Below, in pieces: positions 35,669 to 38,631 of a stretch of DNA of 38,631 nucleotides. Source of the DNA: Enterococcus pseudoavium NBRC 100491 (GTDB taxonomy: Bacteria; Bacillota; Bacilli; Lactobacillales; Enterococcaceae); contig NZ_BCQF01000025.1 in assembly GCF_001544295.1 (NCBI RefSeq), forward strand, positions 1-38,631, written 5' to 3'. Position numbers and translations under genes: made by a program. Position 1 is the stretch's first letter, and each line of letters opens with the position of its first letter. Below the pieces are notes generated by a model that had not been told where the DNA came from, made no database searches, and saw nothing but the letters and a program-made list of their open reading frames with translations.

Positions 35669-36800
35669 GCATTTCCACCTCCTTTAATCTTCTCGCAATA
35701 TCAAAAATGACCGGAACTGTCACAGAGTTTCCGGCCTGTTTGTACAACTGACTATCTGAATTGACTTGAGCTGCTCGATCAAAAGCCCAGTCGGGAAAGC
35801 CTTGTAGCCGCCAGCACTCCCTTGGCGTGAGCTTGCGAATCTGGTACTGATCCGTGACGACTGCTTGTTGGTCTCCTGTTAATAAGGTATGCACACTTTG
35901 TTTCCCAAGACGACCTCGACGACTAGTGGAATGAGGAAAAGCCAGGTTCACACTATCCCCTGGCTTTACTTCTTGGTATTCAGTTTCATTTTTCCGAATC
36001 ATAATTTTCGTTCCACCTTGTTTTGTTGACAAAGTAGGGGCCGTTCCAGTTACCTCATAAACCCGATTGCCTTGTTCAAAATTTCCCGATAACATACCGG
36101 CTACTGATATACCTTCTTTTGCTGGTAACGCGATTTTGATGCCTTCATCGCCTGTTAAGGTTGGGGCAACTCCATCTGAACCATAGACTTGTCCACCCAT
36201 CCCACAATTGGAAGGATTGATATTTAACAGGTTTCGGATGTTTTGATCAGATGTTGCAGACGATCCAATGATAGGAAATACTTGTTCGGTACATGCGGCT
36301 CGAGAATGTCCGATAAGGAAGACCCGCTCGCGGCTTTGGGGAACGTAGGCCTTTGAGTTAAGCACTTGCCATTCCACATCATACCCCAATCCATCCAGCG
36401 TTCGGAGGATCGTCTCGAACGTAGCCCCTCCTTCGTGATTGAGCAATCCCCGGACGTTCTCAAGGAATAAAAGCTTAGGTTGGAGAAGAGCGGCGAACCG
36501 AGCGATTTCAAAGAATAAAGTACCTCGAGTATCGGAAAATCCTTGCCGCTTTCCCGCAATTGAAAAAGCTTGGCACGGAAAGCCGCCGCAAAGGATGTCA
36601 ACTGGTCCGAGTGATCGAACAAACTCGTCTGATACACTTGTGATGTCATGCATTTCCACCTCCTTCCTTGTATCATGAATTGCCTTATAACTCCGCCGGG
36701 CAAAATCATCAATCTCACAAAAGCCGATACACTGATGGCCTGCTTGTTCCATGCCTAAGCGAAAGCCACCGATACCGGAAAATAAATCTAAAAATTTCAT
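35658..36800 (-). CDS. DNA cytosine-5 methyltransferase
   Basis: A 380-residue C5 methyltransferase with all key motifs: motif I DLFSGIGGFRLG at the start, the catalytic Cys in motif IV GGFPCQAFSIAG near residue 76, motif VI ENVRGL, motif VIII VPQSRERVFLIGH, and motifs IX-X LTPRECWRLQGFP and QAGNSVTVPVIFDI. The target recognition region, residues about 185-315, contains two similar stretches (YGSDGVAPTLT and YEVTGTAPTLS). No restriction endonuclease gene is adjacent, so it is probably a solitary enzyme that protects the element from restriction. It sits between tcpA and oriT, where Tn916 has no such gene, so it is an added cargo. GAGGTG precedes the ATG at 36800. A 19-base sequence occurs both near its start and at its end. 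Confidence 0.95.
   Translation of the reverse strand: MKFLDLFSGIGGFRLGMEQAGHQCIGFCEIDDFARRSYKAIHDTRKEVEMHDITSVSDEFVRSLGPVDILCGGFPCQAFSIAGKRQGFSDTRGTLFFEIARFAALLQPKLLFLENVRGLLNHEGGATFETILRTLDGLGYDVEWQVLNSKAYVPQSRERVFLIGHSRAACTEQVFPIIGSSATSDQNIRNLLNINPSNCGMGGQVYGSDGVAPTLTGDEGIKIALPAKEGISVAGMLSGNFEQGNRVYEVTGTAPTLSTKQGGTKIMIRKNETEYQEVKPGDSVNLAFPHSTSRRGRLGKQSVHTLLTGDQQAVVTDQYQIRKLTPRECWRLQGFPDWAFDRAAQVNSDSQLYKQAGNSVTVPVIFDIARRLKEVEMHDL
36224..36649 (-). CDS. Possible overlapping gene inside the cytosine methyltransferase
   Basis: In another frame of the methyltransferase gene an ATG at 36649 opens a 141-codon frame. It has the same start region as the 96-residue gene (AGGAGG, nine bases, ATG), an exact copy over 19 bases. 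The product reads TSLFDHSDQLTSF early and ends SSLSDILEPHVPNKYFLS before a stop; that ending resembles a segment found after motif VIII in many C5 methyltransferases and in small phage proteins, as I recall. Long open shadow frames within this gene family are common, so it may be non-functional. The strong ribosome site is the main argument for translation. Confidence 0.3.
   Translation of the reverse strand: MTSQVYQTSLFDHSDQLTSFAAAFRAKLFQLRESGKDFPILEVLYSLKSLGSPLFSNLSFYSLRTSGDCSITKEGLRSRRSSERWMDWGMMWNGKCLTQRPTFPKAASGSSLSDILEPHVPNKYFLSLDRLQHLIKTSETC
36646..36664 (-). repeat. 19-base direct repeat, second copy at 35665-35683
   Basis: TCATGCATTTCCACCTCCT (plus strand) occurs here and again at 35665-35683, exactly 981 bases away. 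On the coding strand each copy is AGGAGGTGGAAATGCATGA, encoding EVEMHD in the methyltransferase and forming a strong ribosome site plus ATG. Recombination between the copies would remove 327 codons in frame. Confidence 0.8.
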
Positions 36801-36821
36801 AAATCACCTCATTCATTGCAT

Positions 36822-36854
36822 AAAAAAGGCCCGGAAGTTTTGAAACTCCTGAGC
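36822..36854 (-). terminator. Intrinsic terminator between tcpA and the methyltransferase
   Basis: On the minus strand, GCTCAGGAGTTT pairs with AAACTTCCGGGC (one mismatch, one bulge) over 36828-36854, followed directly by CTTTTTT. It begins at the tcpA stop codon. It would reduce expression of the methyltransferase and transfer genes downstream unless they have their own promoter or readthrough occurs. Confidence 0.6.
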
Positions 36855-38218
36855 TACAGATTATTATCTTTTTCTATACCAACATTCAATTCGACAATCC
36901 CACTAATTTCCTTTAAGAAATCATAGTCTTTTGGCACTAAAGGCGTGTAAAACTCACTAATCACACTTCCACCTGTATCCACATACCCTCGTCCTTTGAT
37001 TCGCTTCATAAAGAAGTTTTTATCGACTTCGCCAAACATCATGGAATACCCCAGCTCACTCATCCGTCCTAAAGCAACCCGGAAATTAAACTGATCACGA
37101 ATTCCATCTCCTAAATATTTCGCATCCGGTCTTTGACAAGCTAAAATCAGAAAGAACCCAGATTGACGGCCTAACATGACGATTTGTTTGAGCTTGTTCA
37201 AGATTACCGCACTTTCCTTCGTCGTTAACATTTCCATATATGCGACATATTCGTCAAAGATTAAAAAGTTGGGCGGAAGACCAAGGTAAGCATAATTCTC
37301 TCCTGTTTTGTAGTTAGGCATTTCTTTCATCAGCCGACTACGAGCCATCATGCGTTCATAGAAATCCTCCACACAAGCAGAAATTTCTTCCTTTTGAGAA
37401 TAGACATGGGAAATGACCGTATTTAAATCTGCCAGATCTGCATTCTTCGGATCAAGGACAAATAGTTCCGCCTCAGATTTTAGTAGCGCCTGAATAATCG
37501 TGAGTAGGAAATACGTTTTCCCGCCACCAGTGCCGCCAGCAATTAACATATGTGGCAACGAATCGTAGGCCCACACTTGATTCTTCATCAATCGCAAAGC
37601 CCCATTTTCTGCCACTGCTTCTTCAATCCCAATTCGATTGGCAATCATATCATAAAGCAAAGTGTATTCCACATAAGAGTCTTTGAGTTCCTTTTCTACT
37701 AACTCACAATACAGACCACTTTCTAACTTCTTTTCCAACTTCAAGAGCTGATCTTGATATTTACCAAGTGAAATTTGAACGCGAATAGAAAGTAACCCAT
37801 CCTTCATTCGGTAATAGATTTTGGGGAAATAGCTGATGGTCTCTTTGGTTCGACTCCTAGTAAGGTCTTTGAAAAATCCTTCACTCTGGGTCTGTTTTAC
37901 TTCATACCAATGGTTTTCTAGAATCATCCGAGCTAGCTTCTGCCTGTGCCACAAACTCCGCCAGTAATCGTGGAAAAAGTGAATATAAAGCAAGAACATG
38001 CTTCCTGAAAGTGCTAGACTTCCCAATAGACGGACTAAATCTTTCATAGACCAAGCAATTTCAATAGTGGAAAGGGATAGACTAGAAAAATCCAACTGCC
38101 TAAGCTCTTGAAAATAAAAGATGACCATCCAACCGATGAATAAGGTGATTAGCCAGCCAAGAACAAAGTGATAAACCAAGTGTTGATCGCCTGCTCGTAT
38201 ACGGCGTCCTTTGTACAT
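36854..38218 (-). CDS. tcpA: FtsK/SpoIIIE-type coupling ATPase TcpA (Tn916 Orf21)
   Basis: A 454-residue coupling protein that brings the relaxase-DNA complex to the channel. Two membrane segments lie at about residues 18-37 and 60-80, Walker A GGTGGGKT near residue 231, Walker B FLIFDEY near 330, and CQRPDAKYLGDGIRDQF further on, as in FtsK-like transfer ATPases. The frame is open to a TTG at 38305, but the protein from ATG 38218 (MYKGRRIRAGDQHLVYHF) lines up with the start of Tn916 Orf21 as I recall it; GGAGG stands 14 bases before it, a long spacing. It is intact. Confidence 0.92.
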   Translation of the reverse strand: MYKGRRIRAGDQHLVYHFVLGWLITLFIGWMVIFYFQELRQLDFSSLSLSTIEIAWSMKDLVRLLGSLALSGSMFLLYIHFFHDYWRSLWHRQKLARMILENHWYEVKQTQSEGFFKDLTRSRTKETISYFPKIYYRMKDGLLSIRVQISLGKYQDQLLKLEKKLESGLYCELVEKELKDSYVEYTLLYDMIANRIGIEEAVAENGALRLMKNQVWAYDSLPHMLIAGGTGGGKTYFLLTIIQALLKSEAELFVLDPKNADLADLNTVISHVYSQKEEISACVEDFYERMMARSRLMKEMPNYKTGENYAYLGLPPNFLIFDEYVAYMEMLTTKESAVILNKLKQIVMLGRQSGFFLILACQRPDAKYLGDGIRDQFNFRVALGRMSELGYSMMFGEVDKNFFMKRIKGRGYVDTGGSVISEFYTPLVPKDYDFLKEISGIVELNVGIEKDNNL

Positions 38219-38288
38219 TCTGATGTTTTCCACCTCCAATCGAGAGAAGGCCCAATGTGATTTATCGGTCCAATTTCGATGATCGTCC

Positions 38289-38631
38289 CTAATCTTTTGC
38301 CACAACAGGAAGTTGCTTGGTTTCTACTAGTTGCTTTAAAAAGTTTTCAATGGCATCCGGCATCTCAACGCCAAGGTCTTCCAAGACGGATTCAGCTTCC
38401 CAACATAGGCTTTCATTTACTTCCACAATCATAAAGAATGACTCTTCTTCTCCTAACCAATCCAGTACATCAAAGTCTTCTTCGCTATCGGTATCTATTC
38501 CCAGTAAACCTTGATGCATAATCAGGAACAGTTTTTCATCGTATGTCAAAGCTTTCGTGAGTTGTTTTTCGGTCAGCTCTCCTTTGCCATATTGATCGAG
38601 ACAATCTAAAATATGCTCAACATTTATTTCC
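38289..38631 (-). CDS. Acidic hypothetical protein, 5' end outside window
   Basis: An open frame that enters from the right edge and ends at 38289; an internal ATG lies at 38549, but the coding character continues to the edge (VEHILDCLDQYGKGELTEKQL). It is acidic, with TDSEEDFDVLDWLGEEESFF and AIENFLKQLVET. I do not recognise a family. It is upstream of tcpA where Tn916 carries Orf22-Orf23, but the sequence does not obviously match those. Confidence 0.65.
   Translation of the reverse strand, partial: EINVEHILDCLDQYGKGELTEKQLTKALTYDEKLFLIMHQGLLGIDTDSEEDFDVLDWLGEEESFFMIVEVNESLCWEAESVLEDLGVEMPDAIENFLKQLVETKQLPVVAKD

Noticed and set aside
1-38631. CRISPR array, rRNA or tRNA genes
   Set aside because: No regularly spaced repeats, no cas genes, and no cloverleaf or rRNA-like sequence was seen.

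Overview
The window looks like accessory DNA of a low-GC Gram-positive bacterium, most likely of the order Lactobacillales. Ribosome binding sites are strong AGGAGG types, TTG and GTG starts occur, and the right third is a conjugation module of the Tn916 family. I cannot name the species from the sequence. Nearly everything here belongs to mobile elements or to defence against mobile elements.

Layout. (1) Positions 1-7806, minus strand: a type III restriction-modification operon (mod, res) followed, with overlapping or nearly abutting genes, by a ParB-like protein and an SNF2-type helicase that runs off the left edge. (2) Positions 8018-12039, plus strand: an OLD-family ATPase-TOPRIM nuclease overlapping a UvrD-like helicase, a Gabija-type pair with its own promoter. 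(3) Positions 12100-13194: an unassigned minus-strand gene. (4) Positions 13330-19890, plus strand: an integrative element backbone with two small genes, an MT-A70 methyltransferase, a VirD4/TraG-like ATPase, a replication-relaxation protein, a TnpW-like ORF and a large serine recombinase. Three of these reading frames are interrupted: at a G6 run, at a CTT-AGA-TAG site and by an in-frame TGA. (5) Positions 19927-20265: a minus-strand gene that looks cut short at its 3' end, perhaps by integration of that element.

(6) Positions 20929-25904, minus strand: a Ser/Thr kinase-UPF1-like helicase fusion overlapping a PLD-fold protein, matching the known type I Mokosh architecture. The PLD active site is degenerate and the C terminus carries an HEPN-like RN-x3-H motif. 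(7) Positions 26115-38631, minus strand: Tn916-type transfer genes in the order (partial gene)-tcpA-m5C methyltransferase-small acidic gene-oriT-mobT-DUF3789-tcpD-like-ardA-tcpE-orf16/VirB4-orf15/VirB6-cwlT-tcpC. The Mokosh pair lies just downstream of tcpC, where Tn916 itself carries tet(M).

How it may work together (inference): the conjugative element spreads itself and its cargo. ArdA and the cytosine methyltransferase would help incoming DNA survive restriction, while Mokosh, Gabija and type III restriction would protect the host once established. The serine-recombinase element carries a short match to the oriT of the conjugative element and could be mobilised by its MobT relaxase. The most novel-looking points are the four-gene type III/ParB/SNF2 operon, the degenerate-PLD/HEPN-like MkoB, an overlapping reading frame with a strong ribosome binding site inside the cytosine methyltransferase gene, and the recoding-like frame breaks in the integrative element.
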